Positions 42,451-50,509 of a DNA stretch of 64,000 nucleotides are shown here, in pieces (position 1 is the first letter of the stretch; each line of letters begins with the position of its first letter). The stretch lies in contig CASDZW010000005.1 of assembly GCA_949285915.1 (NCBI GenBank), positions 1 through 64,000 on the forward strand. Reading direction: 5' to 3'. The DNA comes from an uncultured Collinsella sp. GTDB taxonomy: Bacteria > Actinomycetota > Coriobacteriia > Coriobacteriales > Coriobacteriaceae. The notes below the pieces were generated by a model. That model did no database searches, was not told the DNA's origin, and saw only the letters and a program-made list of their open reading frames with translations. The position numbers were made by a program, and so were the translations under genes.

Positions 42451-42480
42451 TTTACATGCTTTAAAGCGTGTGCCTTATCT
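42451..42480 (+). promoter_or_regulatory. Promoter/operator of the RelB-PIN operon
   Basis: ACATGCTTT (42454-42462) and AAAGCGTGT (42463-42471) make an 18-bp palindrome with one mismatch. It sits between TTTACA (42451-42456) and TTATCT (42475-42480), as expected for an autorepressing antitoxin. Confidence 0.6.
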
Positions 42481-42527
42481 GCTAGCATACTTGTGTGGAT
42501 GCAAGCTGGGTGGGCGAGGTGAATCGT

Positions 42528-42995
42528 ATGGCAGTAACGACGGCAGTTCGCGAGAAGCCACGGCAACAGGCGCCGCAGGTGCTACGCGGAAGAATGACTG
42601 ACCAAAGTACTCCGCAAAAACCGCGACAGGCTCAGGTTAACGCGCGTATCGATGCCGAGCTCAAGGAGGCGGGCGACGCTGCGCTTGCGGCGGCGGGACT
42701 CACGCCTACGCAGGCGGTGCGCATGCTATGGTCGCTCGCGGTGCGCTATCAGGATGAGCCCGAGCGCTTGCATGAGGCGCTCGATCCGGATTCAGCAGCT
42801 CCCTCTGCTGATGAGATGGCCGAGCGTCACCGCAAGATTGAGGCGGTGCGCAGAGGGGCATCGCTTATGGAGAAGTTTTTCAAAGAATTCGCTATAGTGC
42901 CTCAGCCGGATTCCGATCGCCGGGCTCTATCTGAACGTGAGTATTACGACCTGTTGCGAGAAGAGCATTTTCGGGAGAAAGGCTATATCCAATGA
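42528..42995 (+). CDS. RelB/DinJ-type antitoxin
   Basis: 155 residues. The central segment QVNARIDAELKEAGDAALAA followed by AGLTPTQAVRMLWSLAVR is a ribbon-helix-helix RelB/DinJ domain that binds DNA as a dimer; the remaining C-terminus (RREYYDLLREEHF-like) would wrap the toxin. GAGGTGAATCGT precedes the ATG; a second ATG 22 codons later is an alternative start. The stop overlaps the PIN toxin start (ATGA). A palindromic operator lies upstream. Confidence 0.78.
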   Translation: MAVTTAVREKPRQQAPQVLRGRMTDQSTPQKPRQAQVNARIDAELKEAGDAALAAAGLTPTQAVRMLWSLAVRYQDEPERLHEALDPDSAAPSADEMAERHRKIEAVRRGASLMEKFFKEFAIVPQPDSDRRALSEREYYDLLREEHFREKGYIQ

Positions 42996-43507
42996 AGCGA
43001 CCGATAGTGCTTGCGATCGATACTAACGTCTGGCTCGATCTGTTTGACGGTGCACGTGAGAAGCATCTCCAGAGCAGTGCTCTTCTCGAGAAGGCGGGCG
43101 AGAGAGGCTGTGAACTTGCCTTTGCGGTGAGTAGCGCAAAAGATGTCTATTATGCTCTGGCTTCGGTTTGTAAGCGCCGCGCACGTGAGGCGGAGGGGGA
43201 GCTTACAGAAGAAGCTGCTCGCGCTGCAGAGCATTTTGCCTGGGCGTGCGTTGAAAACATGCAGGAGATTGCAACACCGGTAGCGGTTGACATCTCGGAT
43301 GTATGGCTTGCGGGAAAATACCGTAGCCAAGTGCACGATTTCGAGGATGCGCTCATCGCGGCGGCGGCAATGCGCTGCCATGCAGATGTCCTCGTCACCA
43401 ACGACGAGCGCTTCCTGCGCCACTGCCCCGTGAACGCGATGGATGTTGCCGATGCTCTTGTGTACCTGACCATGGACGATAACCTCACATCTTCTCTGAT
43501 GCAGTGA
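42992..43507 (+). CDS. PIN-domain ribonuclease toxin
   Basis: 171 residues. The PIN fold acidic residues are visible: VLAIDTNVWLDLF (first Asp, near residue 9), a middle acidic residue in SSAKDVYYAL, HDFEDALIAAAAM and VLVTNDERFL. These enzymes cleave RNA, often tRNA. It is translationally coupled to the RelB-like antitoxin by a 4-bp overlap. RelB-type antitoxins usually pair with RelE, so a PIN partner is a mixed pairing. Confidence 0.82.
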   Translation: MKRPIVLAIDTNVWLDLFDGAREKHLQSSALLEKAGERGCELAFAVSSAKDVYYALASVCKRRAREAEGELTEEAARAAEHFAWACVENMQEIATPVAVDISDVWLAGKYRSQVHDFEDALIAAAAMRCHADVLVTNDERFLRHCPVNAMDVADALVYLTMDDNLTSSLMQ

Positions 43508-43577
43508 GGCAACTGTACTGTCCATCGTTGAGGTGACTTTGGGTCGGAAAAAAGAATGACCCGTTCTTTATCTACGG

Positions 43578-43594
43578 TCTTAAATGAGTTAAGA
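43578..43594 (+). promoter_or_regulatory. Candidate operator of the HicAB operon
   Basis: TCTTAA and TTAAGA form a 6-bp inverted repeat with a 5-nt spacer, ending 12 bp before the HicA start codon and overlapping an A+T-rich promoter zone. Confidence 0.45.
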
Positions 43595-43606
43595 TTGGAG
43601 TAGGCT

Positions 43607-43783
43607 ATGGTCAAGCGCAAGGAGGTTACTGACATTCTCAGATCCGCCGGATTGAAACCGACGGGCGGTACCAACCATGAGCACTGGACAGATGGTGTTC
43701 ATTTCACTCAGGTTCCACGCCACCGCGAGATTCCCAATGCGCTGTTCGAGAAGATAAAGAAGCAGGCGGGAATCAAGAAATGA
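43607..43783 (+). CDS. HicA-type mRNA interferase toxin
   Basis: 58 residues with the double-stranded-RNA-binding-like HicA fold: KEVTDILRSAGLKPTGGTNH, catalytic His in NHEHWTDG, then VPRHREIPNALFEKIKKQAG. ATTGGAG precedes the ATG. The HicB-like gene follows after 30 bp. The order toxin then antitoxin is typical of HicAB. Confidence 0.82.
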   Translation: MVKRKEVTDILRSAGLKPTGGTNHEHWTDGVHFTQVPRHREIPNALFEKIKKQAGIKK

Positions 43784-43813
43784 CGATGCCTGCATTGCGA
43801 AGGAGCGAAGACT

Positions 43814-44266
43814 ATGTTTGTTCTTCAGGAATTCGAGTTATTCGAAAGCGAGGGATATGTCCTTGCGATTCCCTGTAACCTTGATGGTGGAACCGAGGGC
43901 GTTTCTTATGAAGATGCAGCCGCGATGGCGGCTGATTGGCTAAAAGGCATGGCAGAGCATTGGCTTATGACGGGCGCCGTGGTTCCCAAGCCAGTGTTGG
44001 GAAACGCGCCGCAGCATGGGGGAAGAATTCTGCTCGTTGGGGTTGAGGTGTCACTTACCGCCATTGACGCCGTGACTGCCACGGAAGCGGCGGCCCTTTT
44101 GGGGGTATCTCGTCCGCGTATCACGCAGTTAATATCAACTGGCGGACTTGAAGGGTATCGGCAAGGGCGCAACACCTATGTTACCAAGGCGAGCATACAG
44201 GCGCGTCTGGACGAAAGGCCAAGCCTCCGAACCCCCCATGAAAGGCCTGAGCTCTTGCAGGCGTAG
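43814..44266 (+). CDS. HicB-type antitoxin with C-terminal helix-turn-helix
   Basis: 150 residues. The N-terminal half is the degenerate RNase H-like HicB domain (FESEGYVLAIPCNLDGGTEG, SYEDAAAMAADWLKGMAEHW). The C-terminal half is an excisionase-like helix-turn-helix (ATEAAALLGVSRPRITQLIS), which would bind the operon promoter. GGAGCGAAGACT precedes the ATG. It ends 58 bp from the convergent helicase gene. Confidence 0.8.
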   Translation: MFVLQEFELFESEGYVLAIPCNLDGGTEGVSYEDAAAMAADWLKGMAEHWLMTGAVVPKPVLGNAPQHGGRILLVGVEVSLTAIDAVTATEAAALLGVSRPRITQLISTGGLEGYRQGRNTYVTKASIQARLDERPSLRTPHERPELLQA

Positions 44267-44324
44267 CCCGGCGATACAATTCTGCCCGTCGTCAGCTCTC
44301 TTGGCAAATCCTGTAGGCGTCGAG

Positions 44325-46745
44325 TTAGCAAGTCGACCATTCTCGTACGCGCTCCCGCATGCCTGAGATATCGAGCACGCCCTCGGCAAAGCCCTTGCGC
44401 ACAAGCTCGGCGGGCAAGAACTCGTCGTACTTGTCAAAGTAGGGGACCTCGCTTGGGTAGACGAGCTCGATGGGGCTCTCAAGCGCTTCCGCCGCGTCCG
44501 CCACGGTAGCGAAGAACTCCTCTGAGCTGGCCTTCATCTTGAATTGCATGAAGTAGGGGCGGGCGACGTCCACGCCCGAGATGCCAAGGTCCTTGGCGCA
44601 CTTGATCTTGATGAGGCGCTCGAGGGCGAGGAAGGCGTAGCTCCCGAGCCAGGGGATAAGGACCCAGGTGTCCCCGCCCAGGTTGATGAGGGGCTCGGTT
44701 GCAGCGCCCGAGAGCTCCGCGGTGCGCCGCGCCTGCGCGAGGCGGGCGCGTGCGTTCTCCTGGAGGTAGGGATAAGTTTCGTGCGAGGCGAGGACCCGGC
44801 GCATGCGCTCGAGCACATGGGTGTGGATGTCTCCCGGGCAGTCGCCAAAGTAGGCGGGAACGCGCCCCTTGACCTGCGTGCAGTACACGAGGTGACGCTT
44901 CCAGTCGACCTCCTCGACCACCCAGCAGGCGCCTGCGATGGCGATGCGCTCGCCGGGCGGTGGCGGGTTGACGATGGTGCCGAGCTCCGCCGATTCGCAG
45001 CGCACCGTGAACTCCTCGTTCTCTTGGAACACCGCGTAGAACTTGAACGAGTTGGTGTAGCGCTCGCCCGTGAGGCCGACGATAAGGCCGCCGCCCTCGG
45101 TCTGTTCGATATGATCCGTCTCAATGAGGTGGCGCAGAAGTACGCGGAAGTCGTCCGCCGAGACCCGGTGGAAGTAGGAGAGGGTGAGCACGCGCGCGGC
45201 AAGTGCGGCCGGTGTGAGCTCGCCGGTCGATGCGAGTGTGGCCATGGTCTGGTGGTAGAGCAGGCTGTAAGGCAGGCGGTCGAGGCGCGGTGGCTCGACC
45301 CACTTCTCCTCGCGGTAGAGCTCTACGAGCGAGATGCCCTGTAAGAGTTTCCACGGGATGGTCTCCGGCATGGTGGTGCGGGGCTCTGGCTGCTCCTCGC
45401 GCATGACAAAGTGCATCTCGGGCGGGCTCCCGCGCCTGCCGGTGCGGCCCATGCGCTGCAGGAAGCTCGACACGGTGAAGGGGGCATCGATCTGGAAGGC
45501 GCGCTCGAGGCGGCCGATATCGATGCCGAGCTCCAGGGTCGCGGTGGTGACCGTGGTGTCGAGACGGTCCTCGTCGCGCATGATCTCCTCGGCGGTCTCG
45601 CGGATGGCGCTGGAGAGGTTACCGTGGTGGATGAGGAAGCGATCGGGCTCGTGCGCCGCCTCGCAGTAGGCGCGAAGCATCGTGCAGACCGCCTCAGCCT
45701 CCTCGCGGGAGTTTACGAAGACGAGGCACTTGGCGCCGCGCGTGCGCTCGAAGATGTAGCCGATGCCGGGGTCCGCGTCGGCGGGCGCCTGGTCGCTCGG
45801 GGCAAGAAGGGCGTTCTCCTCAACGGGCGGGATGCGGACCTTATCGTTCTCGGTGGTGCCATGCGGGGCGTCTGCGCTCGTGCCTTCCGCTGCGCTCAGC
45901 GCGCCGGGCAGTTCGGGCACCTCGCTTGCGTCGACGCGCTCGACGGCAATGACGTCGGCCGCGATGGTGCCGTCTGACCGCAATGCGCTTGTCGCTGCGC
46001 CCGCGTGGCCAAGCTCATCCCGCGCGCGCTCCGTCGCTTGCGGGCCGGTGATGTAGAAGTGCTCCATGGAGAGGCGCCAGGTGCGGCGGGGCTCTTCGAA
46101 ACGGGGGATGACGCAGCCGCGGCTCGTGCCGGAGGCAAGAAGAGCACCCGTGCGCTTGGGGTCGCCGATGGTCGCGGAGAGCCCGATGCGGCGCGGCTCG
46201 ACGCCCGCCATGCGCGAGAGGCGCTCGATGAGGCAAAGCGTCTGGCCGCCGCGGTCGCCGCGCAAGAGCGAATGCACCTCGTCGATCACCACAAAGCGAA
46301 GATCGCCGAAGATCCTGGGCATCGCGGCGTGCTTGTGCATGAGGAGTGCCTCGAGCGACTCGGGCGTAATCTGCAGGATACCGCTCGGCTCCTTCATGAG
46401 TTTGCGTTTGTGCGAGGCAGCGACGTCGCCGTGCCAGTGCCAGACGGGGATGTGCGCCTCGTCGCAGAGGTCGTTCAGGCGCAGGAACTGATCGTTGATG
46501 AGAGCCTTGAGTGGGCCGATATAGAGGGCGCCCACGCTTGCGGGTGGGTCCTCGTCAAAGAGCGTGAGGATGGGAAAGAAAGCCGCCTCTGTCTTGCCCG
46601 AGGCGGTCGACGCCGTGAGGAGGACATGGTCGTCGGTGTTGAAAATGGCATCTGCTGCCGCGACTTGGATGGAGCGAAGCCCCTCCCAATCGTGGTCGTA
46701 GATGAAGTCTTGGATAAACGGCGCGTACCGTTCGAAGACGCCCAT
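44325..46745 (-). CDS. Lhr-like DEAD/DEAH-box helicase (BrxHI-like)
   Basis: 806 residues. Core motifs: TASTASGKTEAAFFPI (Walker A, near residue 50), VIDEVHSLLRGDRGGQ (motif II and the following Lhr-type stretch), GLSATIGDP (III), TTATLELGIDIGRLE (V) and LQRMGRTGRRGSP (VI). A winged-helix and helicase C-terminal region follows. GAGGAGG lies before the ATG. It is the last gene in a minus-strand series TerB protein, DUF2791 ATPase, micropeptide, helicase. Lhr-like helicases and DUF2791 ATPases co-occur in type 2 BREX, which supports a defence role. Confidence 0.85.
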   Translation of the reverse strand: MGVFERYAPFIQDFIYDHDWEGLRSIQVAAADAIFNTDDHVLLTASTASGKTEAAFFPILTLFDEDPPASVGALYIGPLKALINDQFLRLNDLCDEAHIPVWHWHGDVAASHKRKLMKEPSGILQITPESLEALLMHKHAAMPRIFGDLRFVVIDEVHSLLRGDRGGQTLCLIERLSRMAGVEPRRIGLSATIGDPKRTGALLASGTSRGCVIPRFEEPRRTWRLSMEHFYITGPQATERARDELGHAGAATSALRSDGTIAADVIAVERVDASEVPELPGALSAAEGTSADAPHGTTENDKVRIPPVEENALLAPSDQAPADADPGIGYIFERTRGAKCLVFVNSREEAEAVCTMLRAYCEAAHEPDRFLIHHGNLSSAIRETAEEIMRDEDRLDTTVTTATLELGIDIGRLERAFQIDAPFTVSSFLQRMGRTGRRGSPPEMHFVMREEQPEPRTTMPETIPWKLLQGISLVELYREEKWVEPPRLDRLPYSLLYHQTMATLASTGELTPAALAARVLTLSYFHRVSADDFRVLLRHLIETDHIEQTEGGGLIVGLTGERYTNSFKFYAVFQENEEFTVRCESAELGTIVNPPPPGERIAIAGACWVVEEVDWKRHLVYCTQVKGRVPAYFGDCPGDIHTHVLERMRRVLASHETYPYLQENARARLAQARRTAELSGAATEPLINLGGDTWVLIPWLGSYAFLALERLIKIKCAKDLGISGVDVARPYFMQFKMKASSEEFFATVADAAEALESPIELVYPSEVPYFDKYDEFLPAELVRKGFAEGVLDISGMRERVREWSTC

Positions 46746-46852
46746 ATTCCATCCTCCTCTCATAGGCGCATACCCGCCAAACGTCGAACGACCAAGACAA
46801 CAATGGGCGTTCGACGCCCCGGTGAGACCCCGCGCTGCGCAGGGACGCGTTG

Positions 46853-46956
46853 GCGTATACTCGGTACGAGCAGAAGGTTTAAAGCCCTCCTGCGGTAAGG
46901 TGATAGGCGGGGAAGCCCGCGCCGAACAGCCGTCTCCGCATAAGGCGGCTGTTCCC
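46853..46956 (+). ncRNA. Possible structured small RNA convergent to the micropeptide gene
   Basis: After a TATACT box (46856-46861) on the plus strand come three potential hairpins: GCAG-AGG/CCT-CTGC (about 46870-46894), GCGGG/CCCGC (about 46909-46922) and GAACAGCCG/CGGCTGTTC, the last ending near 46956 ahead of CCATTT. The transcript would converge on the 3' end of the micropeptide mRNA, as in type I toxin-antitoxin loci. No recognisable -35 was found, so this is tentative. Confidence 0.25.
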
Positions 46957-46987
46957 ATTTACGCGGCTTCACCCGTCGGTTAGTGTC

Positions 46988-47071
46988 TTATCCGATCAGC
47001 AGAACCAGGATAATCACCAGTGCGAGCAGTATGGCTGCAGCGCACAGGAGACGAGTTAAGGCTGCGAGCAT
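46988..47071 (-). CDS. 27-residue hydrophobic micropeptide
   Basis: The peptide starts MLAALTRLLCAAAILLAL and ends VIILVLLIG: a single membrane helix with one Arg near the N-terminus, like Ibs/Ldr-type toxins or small membrane regulators. GGGAGGGATCCT is an excellent ribosome site. A palindromic TATA region lies about 50 bp upstream. It lies between the ATPase and helicase genes of the putative defence module, on the same strand. No homologue is recognised. Confidence 0.6.
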   Translation of the reverse strand: MLAALTRLLCAAAILLALVIILVLLIG

Positions 47072-47123
47072 AGGATCCCTCCCTTCTCCCTGCGAGACTC
47101 GGAGGGCACCGCCCGCTCGATAC

Positions 47124-47136
47124 GGTATAGTATACC
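47124..47136 (-). promoter_or_regulatory. Palindromic promoter of the micropeptide gene
   Basis: GGTATA-G-TATACC is a perfect 13-bp palindrome. On the minus strand TGTGG-TATACT forms an extended -10. A similar TGTGG-TATGAT lies upstream of the TerB gene (about 50415-50425), suggesting common control. Confidence 0.5.
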
Positions 47137-47208
47137 ACAAAATAGAACTAACGTTCGCTTACGTGATAAGAGGTTTACTTTAGCAGCGGACGCTGCAACC
47201 CCGAGCTC

Positions 47209-48579
47209 CTACAGCGTGAACTCGGCAAACGCTGTCGCATCACGAGCAGGAGAGCTTGGCGCGACCGAGGTGCTTGCTGCCGTTGCCGGAGTGCCGAGTG
47301 CGCTTGCACCAACACCTTCGTCCTCGTTAGGATCGCGGTCGGCAATCGCGCTGCCGCCAACCTCGCGCAGCAGGTCGTCGACGGTGAGCGCGGGGTTCTG
47401 ATAGGCGATGTCGAGCAGCTCGATGAAATCGCGGATGACCTCACGCGGGGTGAGGTACGTATCCGCCCCCACGCGGCCGAACTCGATCTTGAGGAAATCG
47501 ACAAGGTTCTGCTCGGTGAGGCGCGGCTCGTACCCAAAGTATCCCGCATGGATCTGCTGGAGCTTTTCGATGAGGACGAGCAGTTCCTCGTAGGTGAGCG
47601 GATGCAGGTTGATGATGGGGGCGAGCATGTCGCGCATGCCCTCGCGGGCGAAGCGGCCCTGCGTGAGGCGCGAACGGAGCGCCTCGTACGAGAAAACGCC
47701 GCGCCGGCGGTCCTCAATGGATTGCGGTGTCCCGCCCATGATGACGCCCAGGTGGTGCGCCTTTCCCTGGAGGGTGTCGTTGTACATCGTGAGGATCTTC
47801 TCGTAGTTGTACTGGCGCGTGACGGTGTTGGGAATCTTGAAGAGATTCACGAGCTCGTCGATGAGGACGAGGAGCCCCTTGTAGCCCGCGCCCACAAGGA
47901 ACTGCGCAAAGAGCTTGATGTAGTCGTACCAGTCATCATCGGTGATGATCGTGGTCGTGCCGAGTTCCGTACGCGCCTCGCTCTTGGTGCGGTATTCGCC
48001 GCGCAGCCACTTGATGACGCAGCTCTTGGTCTCGTCGTCGCCCTCGAGCGATGCTGCGCGATAGCGACGGAGCATGCGCGTGAAGTCGAAGCCGTGGACG
48101 AGCTCCTCGAGGGGCGCCATCTGGGCAGCGAGGGCGTCCTCGCCGGTGGCATCATCGCCCGTTGCCGCTACCCAGCGGTCGAGGACGAGTGTGAGCGCAC
48201 CGCCCTCGGGGCGCGTCTTGGTAGAGAGGTTGCGGATGAGCTCTCGGTAGGTGGCAAGACCCTGGCCCTGTCCGCCCTGCAGGCGGCGCTCAGGGGAGAG
48301 GTCCGCGTCCGCCACGACGAAGTTCTCGCCCATGGCGTGGGTGCGGATAGTCTGTAGAAGGAAGCTCTTGCCCGCGCCGTAGCGGCCCACGAGGAAGCGG
48401 AAGGAAGCGCCGCCGTCCGCGATGAGGGCGAGGTCGGTCAGAAGCGCCCGAATCTCGACCTCTCGCCCCACGGTGATGTAGGGGAGGCCGATGCGCGGTA
48501 CGACGCCGCCCTTGAGCGAGTTCAGGATGACGGCGGCGACGCGTTTGGGAACGCGTGGCACAGATGCGGTATCGGTCAT
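47209..48579 (-). CDS. DUF2791 P-loop ATPase (BREX BrxC/BrxD-like)
   Basis: 456 residues. Walker A FLVGRYGAGKSFLLQTIR (near residue 65), Walker B-like GLLVLIDELVNLF (near residue 250), and a sensor-like MGGTPQSIED match the BrxC/D (DUF2791) ATPase group. The N-terminal IGLPYITVGREVEIRALL also fits. The C-terminal 40 residues are a low-complexity Ala/Ser/Thr tail. Its ATG overlaps the stop of the TerB gene (ATGA), so the two are co-translated. In BREX type 2 the related BrxD is encoded with the BrxHI helicase; here PglX and PglZ are absent. Confidence 0.85.
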   Translation of the reverse strand: MTDTASVPRVPKRVAAVILNSLKGGVVPRIGLPYITVGREVEIRALLTDLALIADGGASFRFLVGRYGAGKSFLLQTIRTHAMGENFVVADADLSPERRLQGGQGQGLATYRELIRNLSTKTRPEGGALTLVLDRWVAATGDDATGEDALAAQMAPLEELVHGFDFTRMLRRYRAASLEGDDETKSCVIKWLRGEYRTKSEARTELGTTTIITDDDWYDYIKLFAQFLVGAGYKGLLVLIDELVNLFKIPNTVTRQYNYEKILTMYNDTLQGKAHHLGVIMGGTPQSIEDRRRGVFSYEALRSRLTQGRFAREGMRDMLAPIINLHPLTYEELLVLIEKLQQIHAGYFGYEPRLTEQNLVDFLKIEFGRVGADTYLTPREVIRDFIELLDIAYQNPALTVDDLLREVGGSAIADRDPNEDEGVGASALGTPATAASTSVAPSSPARDATAFAEFTL

Positions 48580-50375
48580 GATGCAATCAGCTCCCGTATG
48601 TCGTCACGGTAGTCGTCTATGATGCACGGGCCCGTGGGGCCGAATTCGATGGCGGTGTCGCCGAGCAGGTCGAAGAGTTTCTCGTTAATGGTGTCTACCA
48701 GCAGATCCTCAGACATTCCCGCGGGCATTGTCGCCGCTCCACCGTCCAGAAGGGCGGCAACGTACGCAGATTCCTCAGACGTAAGCAGTCCGTCTGATGA
48801 TGCCTGTGCCGCAGTCGTTTGAGCGAGCTGTCCGTGGGGCGAGGCGGATTCTCCCTCCGCGAGTTCCGCACGAACAGGAGGCGCCAGTGACGCCTCCTGC
48901 AGAGCAGGACTGCTCGAAGCGGAGGGAGAATCCGCCTCGCCCCACGGGGCGCTCGGGGCAGACTCGGTCAGATTGGATTCCTCCTCTTCCCGCTCCTCGT
49001 CGATGAGCAGCGCCTCCCGCGTCTCTGCCGCAGCGCTGCGGATGCCCAAGAGCTTGGAGAGGTCGATGTCTATGACGCGCGGTGCGGAAGTTTCCTTCCA
49101 AGCAAGCCACGCCTCTATCTCGCGATCGATGATCTTCGCAAGATACTTGGGACATTTTGCTTCTTTGAGCTGCGGCTCGAAGGAGAGTGCCTCGCGCAGG
49201 CGGAAGTCGCAGGCCCGAGCGATCTCGCCCCAAGCTCTGCTGCGCCCCTGACCGCCGTAGATGCGTCGGCAGGTCCAAAGACCGCGACGACAGCGGTAGC
49301 GGTGAATGGGGTCGAGCTCGTACTCGGCGTCTGAGTGAGGGTGCTCCTCAAAGAAGACGGCGGAGCCGAACATGGTATAGCCCATCTCGGCCTCCTCTCC
49401 AAAAGAGCTCTCCACCAGACCGTGCGTACGGTTCTTTCGATAGTAGGCGAGCATGCGGACAAAGACCGCTGAGGCCACATGGCGAAGGTCGTCCGGGTGC
49501 TCGTGGAAAAGGCTCGAGGCGCTCAGACGGTAGGAGGAGTGAAGATCGATGGCCTCGAAGAGCCGCTGTTCTGCGGCTTCATCCGGCGGCAGAGGGAGGG
49601 CGGGCGCCTGAGCGCGGCGCGCCGACTTCCCACCGCCCGTTATAGTGTTGGGTGCCGTTTCCTGCGGCGAGGCGGCATCCGCGAGCGGCGCGTCCTCGTC
49701 CAGCCAATCGACAAGCGCCGGGTCAAACGGTGTGAAGGCGCGCGCGATGGCGATGAGCTCGAGGTCGAGCTTGCGGACAGGATCGTCGGCCAGAAGCTCG
49801 GGGTCGAGCGCGTGGTAGATCACGTAGTCGTGGAGCCAAGCGCGTACGTTGCGGTCGATATCGGGGGCGAAGGTGCGAAAGCTCTCCCAGAAGGAGCGAA
49901 TTTTGTGGTAGCCGTCGAGCGGGTTTTTGGCACCGATACCGTTGATGAGCTCGTACAGGTAAACGTAGGCAAACGACTTGGGCGCCTCGGCCACCTCGCC
50001 GCGGCGCACGGCGGCACGCCAGGTGAAGTACCCCCGTAGTTGACGGTCGCTCATATCGTTGTAGGTGGGATAGTAGGAGGCAAAGCTCCCGTGGTAGGGG
50101 CAGTCGTCCTCAAAGTCCTCCATAAAGCGAGCCTGCCGGTAGAACAGCTCGGCCTCAGACAGCCAGCGGCCCCGCGACTCGGGCGAGCGCTCCTGCCAGC
50201 GCGAGATGCCGCGCATCTGGCGGTAACGGTCGGGCAGGTAGCTCGCCATCTGGCGGCCGGTCCGCACGATGGGCTCGTCCTTATAGACGCTCTTTGAGAA
50301 GTGGGAGCTCTGGCGCAGGCGCTCGTTAGCGTTGAGCCGTGCGATGAGCTCGTGGATATCGATGTCCGCCGCCAT
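48576..50375 (-). CDS. TerB-N/TerB-C domain protein
   Basis: 599 residues. The TerB-N region (about residues 90-160) has LRGYFTWRAAVRRGEVAEAP and YVYLYELINGIGA. A middle helical domain follows, then a low-complexity linker (about residues 470-525) coded by a nested palindromic insertion, then a C-terminal TerB-C-like domain (LTSEESAYVAALLDG, DTINEKLFDLLGDTAIEF). Such proteins were linked by comparative genomics to helicase/ATPase modules of the tellurite-resistance-related stress systems. GGGAGGTGGGAC supports this ATG. First gene of the module; promoter near 50415. Confidence 0.82.
   Translation of the reverse strand: MAADIDIHELIARLNANERLRQSSHFSKSVYKDEPIVRTGRQMASYLPDRYRQMRGISRWQERSPESRGRWLSEAELFYRQARFMEDFEDDCPYHGSFASYYPTYNDMSDRQLRGYFTWRAAVRRGEVAEAPKSFAYVYLYELINGIGAKNPLDGYHKIRSFWESFRTFAPDIDRNVRAWLHDYVIYHALDPELLADDPVRKLDLELIAIARAFTPFDPALVDWLDEDAPLADAASPQETAPNTITGGGKSARRAQAPALPLPPDEAAEQRLFEAIDLHSSYRLSASSLFHEHPDDLRHVASAVFVRMLAYYRKNRTHGLVESSFGEEAEMGYTMFGSAVFFEEHPHSDAEYELDPIHRYRCRRGLWTCRRIYGGQGRSRAWGEIARACDFRLREALSFEPQLKEAKCPKYLAKIIDREIEAWLAWKETSAPRVIDIDLSKLLGIRSAAAETREALLIDEEREEEESNLTESAPSAPWGEADSPSASSSPALQEASLAPPVRAELAEGESASPHGQLAQTTAAQASSDGLLTSEESAYVAALLDGGAATMPAGMSEDLLVDTINEKLFDLLGDTAIEFGPTGPCIIDDYRDDIRELIAS
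48832..48947. repeat. Nested palindromic element inside the TerB gene
   Basis: A perfect 29-bp inverted repeat (48832-48860 and 48919-48947; starts CCGTGGGGCGAGGCGG) encloses a second one, CAGGAGGCG/CGCCTCCTG (48875-48883/48891-48899). The inner part matches, in reverse, the repeat at 1-42. The whole element is read in frame as an Ala/Ser/Pro-rich linker. Confidence 0.8.
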
Positions 50376-50509
50376 GTCCCACCTCCCGTTCATCCGCTAC
50401 GTGGAATCTCTCTATCATACCACAGAGACAAACAGGTGTTCGTTATTGGTGCGGGATATATTGCCGGAGTGTCGGGCAGCGCTTTTAGCCGTAGGCCGCG
50501 ACGGGTCGA

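Noticed and set aside
44267-44324. Terminator between hicB and the convergent helicase gene
   Set aside because: No clear stem with a T run could be found in the 58 bp.
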